Source of the DNA: Hyphomicrobiales bacterium
GTDB lineage: Bacteria > Pseudomonadota > Alphaproteobacteria > Rhizobiales > Aestuariivirgaceae
Direction of reading: 5' to 3'
Length of the DNA: 12,563 nucleotides
NCBI GenBank assembly: GCA_014380505.1
Contig: JACMJT010000615.1
Coordinates: forward strand, 1 to 12,563
The first letter of the stretch is position 1; each line of letters opens with the position of its first letter. The notes under the pieces are model-generated. The model was given only the letters and a program-made list of their open reading frames with translations, did not search any database and was not told the origin of the DNA. Below are positions 1 to 6,255 of the stretch, piece by piece. The translations under genes and the position numbers were made by a program.

Positions 1-783
1 CGCTATCTGATGGATTACCTCACCTGGATGCTCTACGCCTATCCGATGTTCCTGGTGCAACTTCCGATCGTTTCGGCGCTGCTGTTCTGGACGTTCAAGC
101 CTGAATACCGCGACCTGTCGCGCGCCGTGGCGCGGTTGCGGACGCAGGTGATCATGGATGGGCCATTGGGAATGCCGGGGTGGTCGGCCATCCTCCTGTT
201 CCTTCTGACTATCGTGGGCTGGATCGCTTTTTCGGAACAACTGGGACTTGGCATTGTCGCAATCGCCGGTGCCGTGGCTTTCCTCGTCGCCGGGCTGGTG
301 CGCTGGGAGGACATTAATTCCGGGGTGAACTGGGGCGTCGTGCTGCTCTATGCGGCGGCAATCTCGCTGGGTGTTGAGATGAAAGAAACGGGAGCCGCAG
401 AGTGGGTGGCGCAAACCTTTATCGGAGCACTTGCGCCCCTTGGAGCAGATCAGGGCTTTGGGCTCTATGCCGCAGTCGCGGTGCTGACAACCTTCGTGAC
501 CAATACCATGACGGCGGGTGCTGCTGTCGCCGTGCTTGGCCCGGTGGTTCTCAAAACGGCGACCGTGGCCGGAGACGATCCGCTCACCATCGGCTTCATC
601 ACGGCGATTGCCTCGGCCTTCGCCTATATCACCGCCGCCGCCCACCCGGCGTTCACCATCATCTATGCGTCGGGTTATCTCAAGGCTTCGGATTTCTTCA
701 GGTCGGGAATTCGCATGACCTTCGTTTCGCTCCTGCTGATCCTCGGCGCCGCCACCTTCTACTGGCCGTTGATTGCGCGATGA
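1..783 (+). CDS. SLC13/DASS-family anion transporter, C-terminal part (5' end outside the window)
   Basis: Inner-membrane carrier of the divalent anion:sodium symporter (SLC13/DASS) superfamily, which moves sulfate, di- or tricarboxylates or similar anions. The frame is open from the first base (Arg-Tyr-Leu before the Met at 10), and DASS proteins are usually 450-600 residues, so about half the gene is missing at the left edge. The visible 260 residues are mostly hydrophobic, with about six to seven membrane segments, for example near residues 58-77, 80-100, 109-123, 153-183, 197-228 and 238-258. The stretch VTNTMTAGAAVAVLGP (about residue 165) matches the second SNT-type signature loop that binds sodium and substrate, and an Ala/Pro-rich loop (TAAAHPAFT) follows. 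The next gene starts 17 bases after the stop, so co-transcription is likely. Substrate cannot be told: the first signature loop is outside the window. Family call fairly sure. Confidence 0.8.
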   Translation, partial: RYLMDYLTWMLYAYPMFLVQLPIVSALLFWTFKPEYRDLSRAVARLRTQVIMDGPLGMPGWSAILLFLLTIVGWIAFSEQLGLGIVAIAGAVAFLVAGLVRWEDINSGVNWGVVLLYAAAISLGVEMKETGAAEWVAQTFIGALAPLGADQGFGLYAAVAVLTTFVTNTMTAGAAVAVLGPVVLKTATVAGDDPLTIGFITAIASAFAYITAAAHPAFTIIYASGYLKASDFFRSGIRMTFVSLLLILGAATFYWPLIAR

Positions 784-800
784 GAGAGACTGCCGCATAA

Positions 801-1820
801 TTGGCCATGCTCGGATTCTTCAAACGCACCACGCTCTCGGACCGCCAGGAAGCGGCGGTGCAGAAGACGTTGAAAACCCTGGCGGCGCAACGGCGTAACC
901 GTTTCCGTATTCTGGCCTGCATCGACGGATCGGACGAATCCTTCGTGACAGTGCGTTTCGCGGCGCGGTTCGCCCAAGGCGATGAATGCGACATCATCGT
1001 GCTGTTCATCCGCCCCATAGATCAGGGCCTGCATTCGGGCGGACTGCAAGTCCGGCTGGCGCGGCAGAACATGATGGACGCGGGCTTCGAGCTTCCGGGT
1101 GTGAAGAATCTCAGGCGGGCGCTTGAAATTCTGAAAGAGGAAGGAATCGACGCGGAATCATGGCCGAAGGAAACAGGGCACCAGGACGCCTGGGGAGATG
1201 CCGCAGGCGACACCAAGGTCGAGTACCAAAGCCCCGAAGGCCGCAATGTGGTGCTCAAGCTCAAAACCGCGCCTGACGCCGCCAGCGGCATACTCGATCA
1301 ATATGAACTTGGCCCCTATAATCTGATGATCCTCGGTCAGCCATCGAAATGGCGTGGGGAACTCAGGGCCTTTTTCGATGCAGGCATCGTCCAGACGGTC
1401 GCCACCATGGCGCCGTGCTCTGTTCTGGTGGCGCGCCAGAGCCTGGACAAGCAGGGTTTTTTCATTTGCACGGATGGTACGTCGCGGTCGATGCAGGCGG
1501 TGCGCCGCGCCGCCGTTCTGGCGCATATGACGGATGAACCGATCACGCTGTTCGCCGCCGCCGACAGCGAGGCGGGGCTGGGCGCAGCCGAGGAAGCCGT
1601 GGCCAATGCCAAGGCGCTGCTCAAGGCCATGAAGATCACCGTTGCCGACACCAAGGTGGCGGTGGGAGAACCGGTCGAGGAAATTATCGAACGGGGTTCC
1701 CTCTTCAAGATCATCGTGGTGACCGACGAGGGCCGTTCGCGCCTGCAACGCCTGTGGAAAGGCTCGACGGCGACCGACGTTGTCCGCAAAGCGCGCACCA
1801 GTGTTCTCGACGTGAGGTAG
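801..1820 (+). CDS. Tandem-domain universal stress protein (UspA family)
   Basis: Cytoplasmic protein of 339 residues made of two Usp domains. Domain 1 starts near residue 35 (FRILACIDGSDES, with Asp42) and domain 2 near residue 219 (GFFICTDGTSRS, with Asp225). Both have the beta-strand/Asp opening of the Usp fold and end in a strand (CSVLVAR; TSVLDVR). Domain 1 is long, about 175 residues against the usual 140-150, because of extra sequence around residues 115-165. The C-terminal G-x2-G-x9-G-S/T nucleotide motif is poor in both halves (the second reads GRSRLQRLWKGST), so ATP binding is doubtful. Usp proteins commonly sit beside transporter genes and modulate transport or stress survival. That role is inferred here from the adjacent DASS gene. 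Start is TTG 801, with GAGAGA at 783-788 upstream; ATG 807 is an in-frame alternative two codons in. The stop is 2 bases before the next gene. Confidence 0.82.
   Translation: MAMLGFFKRTTLSDRQEAAVQKTLKTLAAQRRNRFRILACIDGSDESFVTVRFAARFAQGDECDIIVLFIRPIDQGLHSGGLQVRLARQNMMDAGFELPGVKNLRRALEILKEEGIDAESWPKETGHQDAWGDAAGDTKVEYQSPEGRNVVLKLKTAPDAASGILDQYELGPYNLMILGQPSKWRGELRAFFDAGIVQTVATMAPCSVLVARQSLDKQGFFICTDGTSRSMQAVRRAAVLAHMTDEPITLFAAADSEAGLGAAEEAVANAKALLKAMKITVADTKVAVGEPVEEIIERGSLFKIIVVTDEGRSRLQRLWKGSTATDVVRKARTSVLDVR
1814..1817 (+). promoter_or_regulatory. Ribosome binding site of the glutathione S-transferase gene
   Basis: GAGG lies 5 bases before ATG 1823, inside the last codons of the universal stress protein. 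This supports 1823 as the start over the longer in-frame opening at 1754, which would overlap the upstream gene by 67 bases. It also suggests coupled translation. Confidence 0.6.
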
Positions 1821-1822
1821 GG

Positions 1823-2449
1823 ATGGCCGATTTCAAGCTTTATGGTTTTGGTGAATCGGGCAACTCCTACAAGGCCGCCCTGATGCTGGAACTCTGCGGG
1901 CTCGCTTGGCAGCCGGTGTGGGTCGACTATTTCAATGGCGAAACCCGAACACCCGAGTATCGCCGGACGGTGAATGAAATGGGCGAAGCGCCTGTTCTGG
2001 TGCATGGAACTAAACGTCTAACCCAATCGGGCGTAATCCTCGATTACCTGGCCGAGCTCACACGCAAGTTCGGGCCCAAGAGCGACGATGAACGGCGTGA
2101 AATCTGGCGCTGGATGCTATTCGACAATCACAAGTTCACCAGTTATCTGGGCACGCTGCGTTTTCTTATCAATTTTGCAAAGTCCGGCGAGACGCCGGTG
2201 ACGGAGTTCCTGCGGGCGCGTTGCATTACCAACCTCAAGATCGTCGACGAGCATCTTGCCAAGAATGCTTTCATCATCGGCAAGCGCGCCACAATCGCCG
2301 ACCTCTCCATGTGCGGCTATCTTTACTATGGCGAAGAATTGCCGGTGCCGCTCGACAGCCACACCCATGTGCTGAACTGGCTGGACCGCATCAAGGCGTT
2401 GCCGGGGTGGAAGCACCCTTACGATCTGCTGCCGCGAGCTAAGGTTTGA
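1823..2449 (+). CDS. Glutathione S-transferase family protein
   Basis: Soluble 208-residue protein of the cytosolic glutathione S-transferase fold, the normal size for the family. The thioredoxin-like N-terminal domain (about 1-80) shows FKLYGFGESGNSYK, with serines at 12 and 15 as candidate thiol-activating residues; EAPVLV, with the cis-proline at 57; and QSGVILDYL, with the Gln-Ser pair (68-69) that holds the gamma-glutamyl group. The helical C-terminal domain carries the N-capping box TIADLSM (157-163). Members conjugate or reduce glutathione adducts in detoxification, or act in substrate turnover. The substrate cannot be read from the sequence. It begins 2 bases after the stress-protein stop, so it is the third gene of the probable transporter-Usp-GST operon. 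Its TGA directly abuts the reversed stop of the HxlR gene, with no spacer and no visible terminator. Confidence 0.88.
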   Translation: MADFKLYGFGESGNSYKAALMLELCGLAWQPVWVDYFNGETRTPEYRRTVNEMGEAPVLVHGTKRLTQSGVILDYLAELTRKFGPKSDDERREIWRWMLFDNHKFTSYLGTLRFLINFAKSGETPVTEFLRARCITNLKIVDEHLAKNAFIIGKRATIADLSMCGYLYYGEELPVPLDSHTHVLNWLDRIKALPGWKHPYDLLPRAKV

Positions 2450-3145
2450 TCAGGCAACCTTGCGCGGTTCGTGGGCGAAGGAACTGAGGCCCAGCCATTG
2501 CTGCATGGCGGAGGCGATGGCCGGGTCGCCATCGAGATGAAGCTTTCCCTTGTCGAGTTCCTGGGCAACTGTCGACATACCCATCCAGATCGAGGTCATG
2601 CTGCGCAAGGGCCCACGCACCAGCAGGTCAACTTCGTAGCCTGGATCAAATCCGCAAAGGTCGACCTTGCCTTCATCGATCACCAGCCACCAGTTGCGCT
2701 GGGCCTGCGGCAATTCCGGGTACTGAAACTGTATCGTACAGCGCCGCGGCGGCAGCGGTTCCGGGCGGAGGCTGCGCCGCATATCCCACATCAACAGTGA
2801 TGGATCGAGATTGCGCAAGGAAGCCTTGGATTCCACCCAGCGGTGGCCCCAGCCTCCCAGGTTCATTATGATGTCGCGAAGGTCTTCGCCGGCCCGAGTC
2901 AGGTGATATTCCGCGATACGGTTTTGGCTGCCCGTTGAAATCTCCACCACACCCGCCTGGACCAGTTCCTTCAGGCGTTTTGAAAGAAGCGTCGGCGACA
3001 TGCGCGGCACGCCGCGCCTCAAGTCATTGAAGCGGGTTGTGCCGCACAACAACTCCCGCAAAATGAGTATGGTCCAGCGCTTGCCCACGATTTCGGAGGC
3101 CATGGCGACCGGACAGAACTGGCCGTAACTCCCGTGCTCCTCCAT
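2450..3145 (-). CDS. HxlR-family transcriptional regulator with C-terminal SCP2-like domain
   Basis: DNA-binding regulator of 231 residues. Residues 11-85 are a typical HxlR winged helix: CPVAMASEIVGKRW at the start (Cys11 is the family's conserved N-terminal cysteine, redox-sensing in some members), then ILRELLCGTTRFNDLRRG, the recognition-helix part MSPTLLSKRLKELVQAGVV, and the wing to Tyr80. Plain HxlR proteins are about 100-130 residues. The extra part from about 135 to 220 (strands CTIQFQYPEL and WWLVIDEGKVDLCGFDPG, then LHLDGDPAIASAMQQWLGL) resembles an SCP2 sterol-carrier-like pocket, which could bind a hydrophobic ligand such as an acyl compound; this is inferred from its layout. The gene is divergent from the acyl-CoA-dehydrogenase-like gene, the usual arrangement for a regulator and its target. 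The start is well fixed by a strong ribosome binding site. Confidence 0.88.
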   Translation of the reverse strand: MEEHGSYGQFCPVAMASEIVGKRWTILILRELLCGTTRFNDLRRGVPRMSPTLLSKRLKELVQAGVVEISTGSQNRIAEYHLTRAGEDLRDIIMNLGGWGHRWVESKASLRNLDPSLLMWDMRRSLRPEPLPPRRCTIQFQYPELPQAQRNWWLVIDEGKVDLCGFDPGYEVDLLVRGPLRSMTSIWMGMSTVAQELDKGKLHLDGDPAIASAMQQWLGLSSFAHEPRKVA

Positions 3146-3150
3146 ACTGA

Positions 3151-3157
3151 TCCTCCT
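3151..3157 (-). promoter_or_regulatory. Ribosome binding site of the HxlR-family gene
   Basis: Read on the minus strand this is AGGAGGA, 5 bases before the ATG at 3145-3143. It is close to the ideal Shine-Dalgarno sequence and fixes the start. Confidence 0.75.
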
Positions 3158-3228
3158 ACGCTAATAAACCTCAGTTCAAGCCCAATTGTCGCGCAAAGCG
3201 GGCAGCAAGGAAAGGAGTCTCTTAGTAC

Positions 3229-3240
3229 AGTTTCGGAACT
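3229..3240. promoter_or_regulatory. Possible operator in the divergent HxlR/flavoprotein intergenic region
   Basis: AGTTTCGGAACT is an imperfect 12-base inverted repeat (AGTT and AACT arms, centre not matched) in the 159-base gap between the HxlR gene and the acyl-CoA-dehydrogenase-like gene. An AGTTC half-site recurs at 3173-3177, close to the HxlR start, in the opposite orientation to GAACT at 3236-3240. HxlR dimers bind short inverted repeats in divergent promoters, so this is a reasonable candidate. Repeats this short also arise by chance. I see no convincing -35/-10 pair in the gap. Confidence 0.25.
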
Positions 3241-3293
3241 AGACGGCCCGCCAAATTGGAGGGATGCTTGCGTTCATCATCGCTCATTCAATC

Positions 3294-3298
3294 AGGAG
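3294..3298 (+). promoter_or_regulatory. Ribosome binding site of the acyl-CoA-dehydrogenase-like gene
   Basis: AGGAG lies 6 bases before ATG 3305. It decides the start: the frame is open back to 3134, but that extension would run through the whole divergent promoter region and overlap the HxlR start, and its 57 residues do not look like family sequence. Confidence 0.75.
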
Positions 3299-3304
3299 AA
3301 CGCC

Positions 3305-4459
3305 ATGACCAGCACCGTTGCCAAAAGAGCATCCACACCCATCGAAGACACATCCGCCCTTATACACAGGCTTGGCGAGAGTTTTGCCAGCAAGGCCTCC
3401 GAGTTCGACGCAACCGACGGTTTTGTTGCCGAAAATTACGAGGCGCTGCGGGCCTCAGGCCTGCTGGCTGCCGCCGTACCAGCCGAACTTGGCGGGCTTG
3501 GCATGGCTCTCCCGGAGCTCTGCGACATGTTGCGGAGGCTCGCCCATTATTGCGGTTCGACGGCGCTCGCCTTCTCCATGCATACCCACCAGGTCGCTAT
3601 CCCAGCCTGGCGCTGGCGCCACCAGAAGGTGGCCATTGTCGAACCCTTGCTCAAACGGGTTGTGGCGGAAAACCTCATCCTCCTCTCCAGCGGAGGGTCC
3701 GACTGGATCGCCGGGTCTGGAAAGGCGGTCAAGGTCGAGGGTGGCTATCGCATCTCGGCGCGCAAGATTTTTACCTCCGGCGCTCCGGCTGGAAACATCC
3801 TGATGACCGGCGCCACTGTCCAGAAGGACGGCGAGCCCGACCAGGTCATCCATTTCGGCGTACCCATGAAGGCGCCGGAAGTGAAAATCCTCGATACGTG
3901 GCACGCCATGGGCATGCGGGGCACCGGTTCCCACGATGTGCTGATCGAAGGCCTGTTCATCCCGGACAGCGCCGTCGCCATGACGCGCAAGGCGGGTGAG
4001 TGGCATCCGGTGTTCCAGATTATTTCCACGGTGGCGTTCCCACTCATCTACGCGGTCTACCTCGGAGTTGCCGAGAGCGCCCGCGATATCGCCATCGGAC
4101 TGGCGAAGAAACGCATGCCGACACATCACGTTGCCGATCTGGCGGGGCGAATGGAAACCCAGCTCCGCGGCGCCCAAATGGCGCATCAATCGATGATCGC
4201 GGCGGCCGAGCGCAATGCGCCATCGGCGGAGTCGGTGAATGATGTCATGATCGGCCGCGCACTGGTCGCCGATCACGCTCTGAAATCCGTTGAACTGGCG
4301 ATGGAACTGGCGGGCGGCGCCTGTATCTATCGCGCCAACGGTCTTGAGCGCCGCTTCCGCGATATTCAGGGCGCGCGCTTCCATCCCCTACAATCGGGAC
4401 CGCAGGCCCAATACGCGGGATCGATTGCATTGGGTCTGCCGGTGGCAACCGTCTTCTGA
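3305..4459 (+). CDS. Acyl-CoA-dehydrogenase-fold flavoprotein
   Basis: Soluble FAD- or FMN-binding enzyme of 384 residues, the normal family length. In order: helical N-terminal domain (about 10-120, with YEALRASGLLAAAVPAELGG); beta domain (about 122-235) with SSGGSDWIAGSG, the ARKIFTSGAP strand and MRGTGSH; and C-terminal four-helix domain (about 236-384). Typical members alpha,beta-dehydrogenate acyl-CoA thioesters. Here the C-terminal motif near the flavin reads FRDIQGARFHPLQSGPQ (351-367) without the usual YEG glutamate. The helix that carries the alternative catalytic glutamate in isovaleryl-CoA dehydrogenase (about 238-258) has none at the matching place by eye. The protein may therefore be a non-canonical dehydrogenase or one of the fold's flavin monooxygenases (DszC/SfnB-like). 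Divergent from, and probably controlled by, the HxlR gene. The PLP-enzyme gene follows after 58 bases. Confidence 0.8.
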   Translation: MTSTVAKRASTPIEDTSALIHRLGESFASKASEFDATDGFVAENYEALRASGLLAAAVPAELGGLGMALPELCDMLRRLAHYCGSTALAFSMHTHQVAIPAWRWRHQKVAIVEPLLKRVVAENLILLSSGGSDWIAGSGKAVKVEGGYRISARKIFTSGAPAGNILMTGATVQKDGEPDQVIHFGVPMKAPEVKILDTWHAMGMRGTGSHDVLIEGLFIPDSAVAMTRKAGEWHPVFQIISTVAFPLIYAVYLGVAESARDIAIGLAKKRMPTHHVADLAGRMETQLRGAQMAHQSMIAAAERNAPSAESVNDVMIGRALVADHALKSVELAMELAGGACIYRANGLERRFRDIQGARFHPLQSGPQAQYAGSIALGLPVATVF

Positions 4460-4488
4460 AGCTTAAGCTCCCCCCTCATAACCACCAT

Positions 4489-4504
4489 GAGCCTAGCGAG
4501 GCTC
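4489..4504 (+). repeat. Small hairpin just upstream of the PLP-enzyme start
   Basis: GAGCCT-AGCG-AGGCTC gives a perfect 6-base-pair stem with a 4-base loop. It ends 13 bases before the ATG at 4518. It has no following T-run, so it is not an ordinary intrinsic terminator. Its place in the leader could let it influence translation, since the 3' arm holds the better-spaced purine-rich GAGG. A 10-base palindrome, AGCTTAAGCT (4460-4469), lies just after the previous stop. Confidence 0.4.
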
Positions 4505-4517
4505 GCCGCTACGGGAG

Positions 4518-5492
4518 ATGGCAACCATCGTGAATATTAGCGGAAGTGTCCTGGGGGCCATTGGGAATACCTCCATGGTAGAACTGCGCCGGGTTCTACC
4601 CGCTAATTGCGCCAGGGTTGTCGTGAAAATTGAAGGGGAGAATCCCACCGGGAGCATGAAGGACCGAATGGCGCAGGCCATGATCGCTGGGGCCGAAAAC
4701 GACGGCAGATTAAAACCCGGGGATACCGTTGTCGAATACACGGGGGGTAGCACCGGTGCATCATTAGCGCTTGTCTGCGCCGCCAAGGGCTACCGGCTTC
4801 GTCTTGTCACTTCCAACGCGTTCAGTGAAGAAAAACTGACCCAGATGGCAGCATTGGGGGCGGAGCTTCAACTCGTGCCCAGCGAAGGAGGGCTGATTAC
4901 CAAACGTCTCATTTTAGATATGATTGAAGCCGCCAAGAAGATCAGCCGAGAGCCCCGAACATACTGGACCGACCAACTGAATAACGCGGATAGTATCGCC
5001 GGCTACCATCCAATGGGTGAGGAAATTTGGAACCAGTCAAACGGCAAAGTGGATGTTTTCGTCCAGTCGATAGGAACCAGCGCCTCTTTGCGTGGCGTGA
5101 CTGCCGTGCTCAAGCGTCGCAATCCAGACTTGAGAGTCGTCGCTGTCGAGCCGGCGGAATCGGCAGTATTGTCTGGCGGAAAGGCTGGCGCCCACAAGAT
5201 CGAAGGCATTGGTATTGGCTATGCCCCTCCGCTTTGGGATCCCGCTATAGTGGACGAGATCATCGCCGTTCCTACCGCGGATGCGGAAGGAATGGCGCGC
5301 CGACTCGCTCGAGAGGAAGGACTGTTCGCCGGGACGTCGTCCGGAGCGAATGTCATCGCAGCTATCAGAGTTGCGGAGCGACTGGGCTCAAGCCGCACTG
5401 TAGCGACCCTATTAATTGACTCGGGTCTGAAATACCTCAGCACAGATGTGTACCGTCGGCCGGCGGATGCGCGGGCTTATTCTTCAACTTAG
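4518..5492 (+). CDS. PLP-dependent enzyme of the cysteine synthase/cystathionine beta-synthase family
   Basis: Cytoplasmic fold-type II PLP enzyme, 324 residues, about the length of CysK/CysM (roughly 300-330). It keeps the IGNT opening (15-18), the PLP lysine in NPTGSMKDR (Lys48), the phosphate-binding loop region QSIGTSASLRG (183-193), AGTSSGAN (271-278) and the ring-nitrogen serine in DSGLKYLST (Ser302). The substrate loop is TGGSTG (75-80) rather than TSGNTG, and the phosphate loop is GTSAS rather than GTGGT. The substrate may thus not be O-acetylserine, so no symbol is given. Start is uncertain: GGGAG touches ATG 4518 with no spacer, while in-frame GTG 4530 lies 12 bases from it. Rows sampled at 4801, 4921 and 4981 hold 31, 33 and 29 G+C of 60, against 37 at 9301 and 43 at 10741, which hints at transfer. 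It could share a transcript with the flavoprotein. Confidence 0.82.
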   Translation: MATIVNISGSVLGAIGNTSMVELRRVLPANCARVVVKIEGENPTGSMKDRMAQAMIAGAENDGRLKPGDTVVEYTGGSTGASLALVCAAKGYRLRLVTSNAFSEEKLTQMAALGAELQLVPSEGGLITKRLILDMIEAAKKISREPRTYWTDQLNNADSIAGYHPMGEEIWNQSNGKVDVFVQSIGTSASLRGVTAVLKRRNPDLRVVAVEPAESAVLSGGKAGAHKIEGIGIGYAPPLWDPAIVDEIIAVPTADAEGMARRLAREEGLFAGTSSGANVIAAIRVAERLGSSRTVATLLIDSGLKYLSTDVYRRPADARAYSST

Positions 5493-5537
5493 GAGGCCGT
5501 GAGCAAAAATTGCGAAGCCGCTTTGCCCCTGCGCACG

Positions 5538-6161
5538 CTAGGCTTTAATTGAAGGGGCCATGGCGTCGAGGTACTCGTCGAGGTGTTCGAGATTCTCGAA
5601 GCGCATCCAGCCTTCGTCTGTTTCCGCTTCCACCGTGCCGTCGGACAGGATGCGGGCTGGACGGTTGCGGATCGCGCGTTCCTCCACGACGTAGAGCTGG
5701 TCTCCCGTTCCGGTAGAAGTTTCATCCGCTTCGGAAATTTGTTCGGCAGGCGGTTCATTCTCGGGTTCCGCCACGGGAGTTTCCGGCTCGTCGCCGAAGG
5801 CTTGCCGGATACCGGTCTTGGCATCTTCCAAAGCCTTGATGGTTTCATCGACCGCTGGCGAAATTTCTTCCATCGCCGGGACAGGCTGGGCGGTCCGGCG
5901 GCCAAACTCGGGGATGACGGTTTCAGTCTGGCCAGGAGTCACCGCCGCGGACGTATGGGCTAATGGCGCGGCCCCGGCCTCCAGGGCTGAAATGACGCCA
6001 CCCAGGCCAAGGGCAATTACGCCGCCCACCAGCAGGAGGGCAGCGAACTCGGATGTAATGCCCCAGCCAACGACGGAGCCGGGTGAAAAAAAGATCATCA
6101 GCCCCAGGGCAATTGCCACCGCCACCAGCAGAATACCGGCGATCAACATCAGTTTCGACAT
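5538..6161 (-). CDS. Two-helix membrane protein of unknown function
   Basis: 207-residue protein that I do not recognise. It opens with two strongly hydrophobic stretches, about 4-25 and 37-60, joined by a short GSVVGWG turn, so it probably sits in the inner membrane as a hairpin. A long acidic, Pro/Glu-rich and probably disordered linker follows (about 90-155). The C-terminal 45 residues (about 156-201) look like a compact folded module: LYVVEERAIRNRPARIL, then SDGTVEAETDEGWMRFENL, then HLDEYLDAM. The pattern suggests a small beta-rich unit with a closing helix. No catalytic motif is visible. It lies 94 bases downstream of mrp on the same strand, so it may be read through from mrp or have its own promoter in that gap. 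Its 3' end converges on the PLP-enzyme gene across 45 bases with no clear terminator. Start supported by AGGGGAG at 6172-6166 (minus strand). Confidence 0.75.
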   Translation of the reverse strand: MSKLMLIAGILLVAVAIALGLMIFFSPGSVVGWGITSEFAALLLVGGVIALGLGGVISALEAGAAPLAHTSAAVTPGQTETVIPEFGRRTAQPVPAMEEISPAVDETIKALEDAKTGIRQAFGDEPETPVAEPENEPPAEQISEADETSTGTGDQLYVVEERAIRNRPARILSDGTVEAETDEGWMRFENLEHLDEYLDAMAPSIKA

Positions 6162-6255
6162 GTCTCTCCCCTTTGGGCAGGCACGATTCGCCCGTGATAC
6201 TCAACAGACTGCATTCGTGGTTAATATTTCCTCAATCAGTGTAGCCCGGCTGGTA

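Noticed and set aside
1158..2005. Minus-strand open frames opposite the universal stress protein and the GST start
   Set aside because: The translations are His/Arg-rich without recognisable domains, and the plus-strand genes explain the sequence.
3134..3304. N-terminal extension of the acyl-CoA-dehydrogenase-like protein
   Set aside because: The extension covers the divergent promoter gap and overlaps the HxlR start; AGGAG before ATG 3305 fits much better.
3455..4384. Long open frame on the minus strand across the acyl-CoA-dehydrogenase-like gene
   Set aside because: It lies wholly opposite a well-supported gene, has no family-like motif or ribosome binding site, and is the usual result of GC-rich codon bias.
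5493..5537. Possible bidirectional terminator between the PLP-enzyme gene and the unknown membrane protein
   Set aside because: Only a 4-bp GCAA/TTGC stem with a 3-base loop and no adequate T-run; too weak to call.
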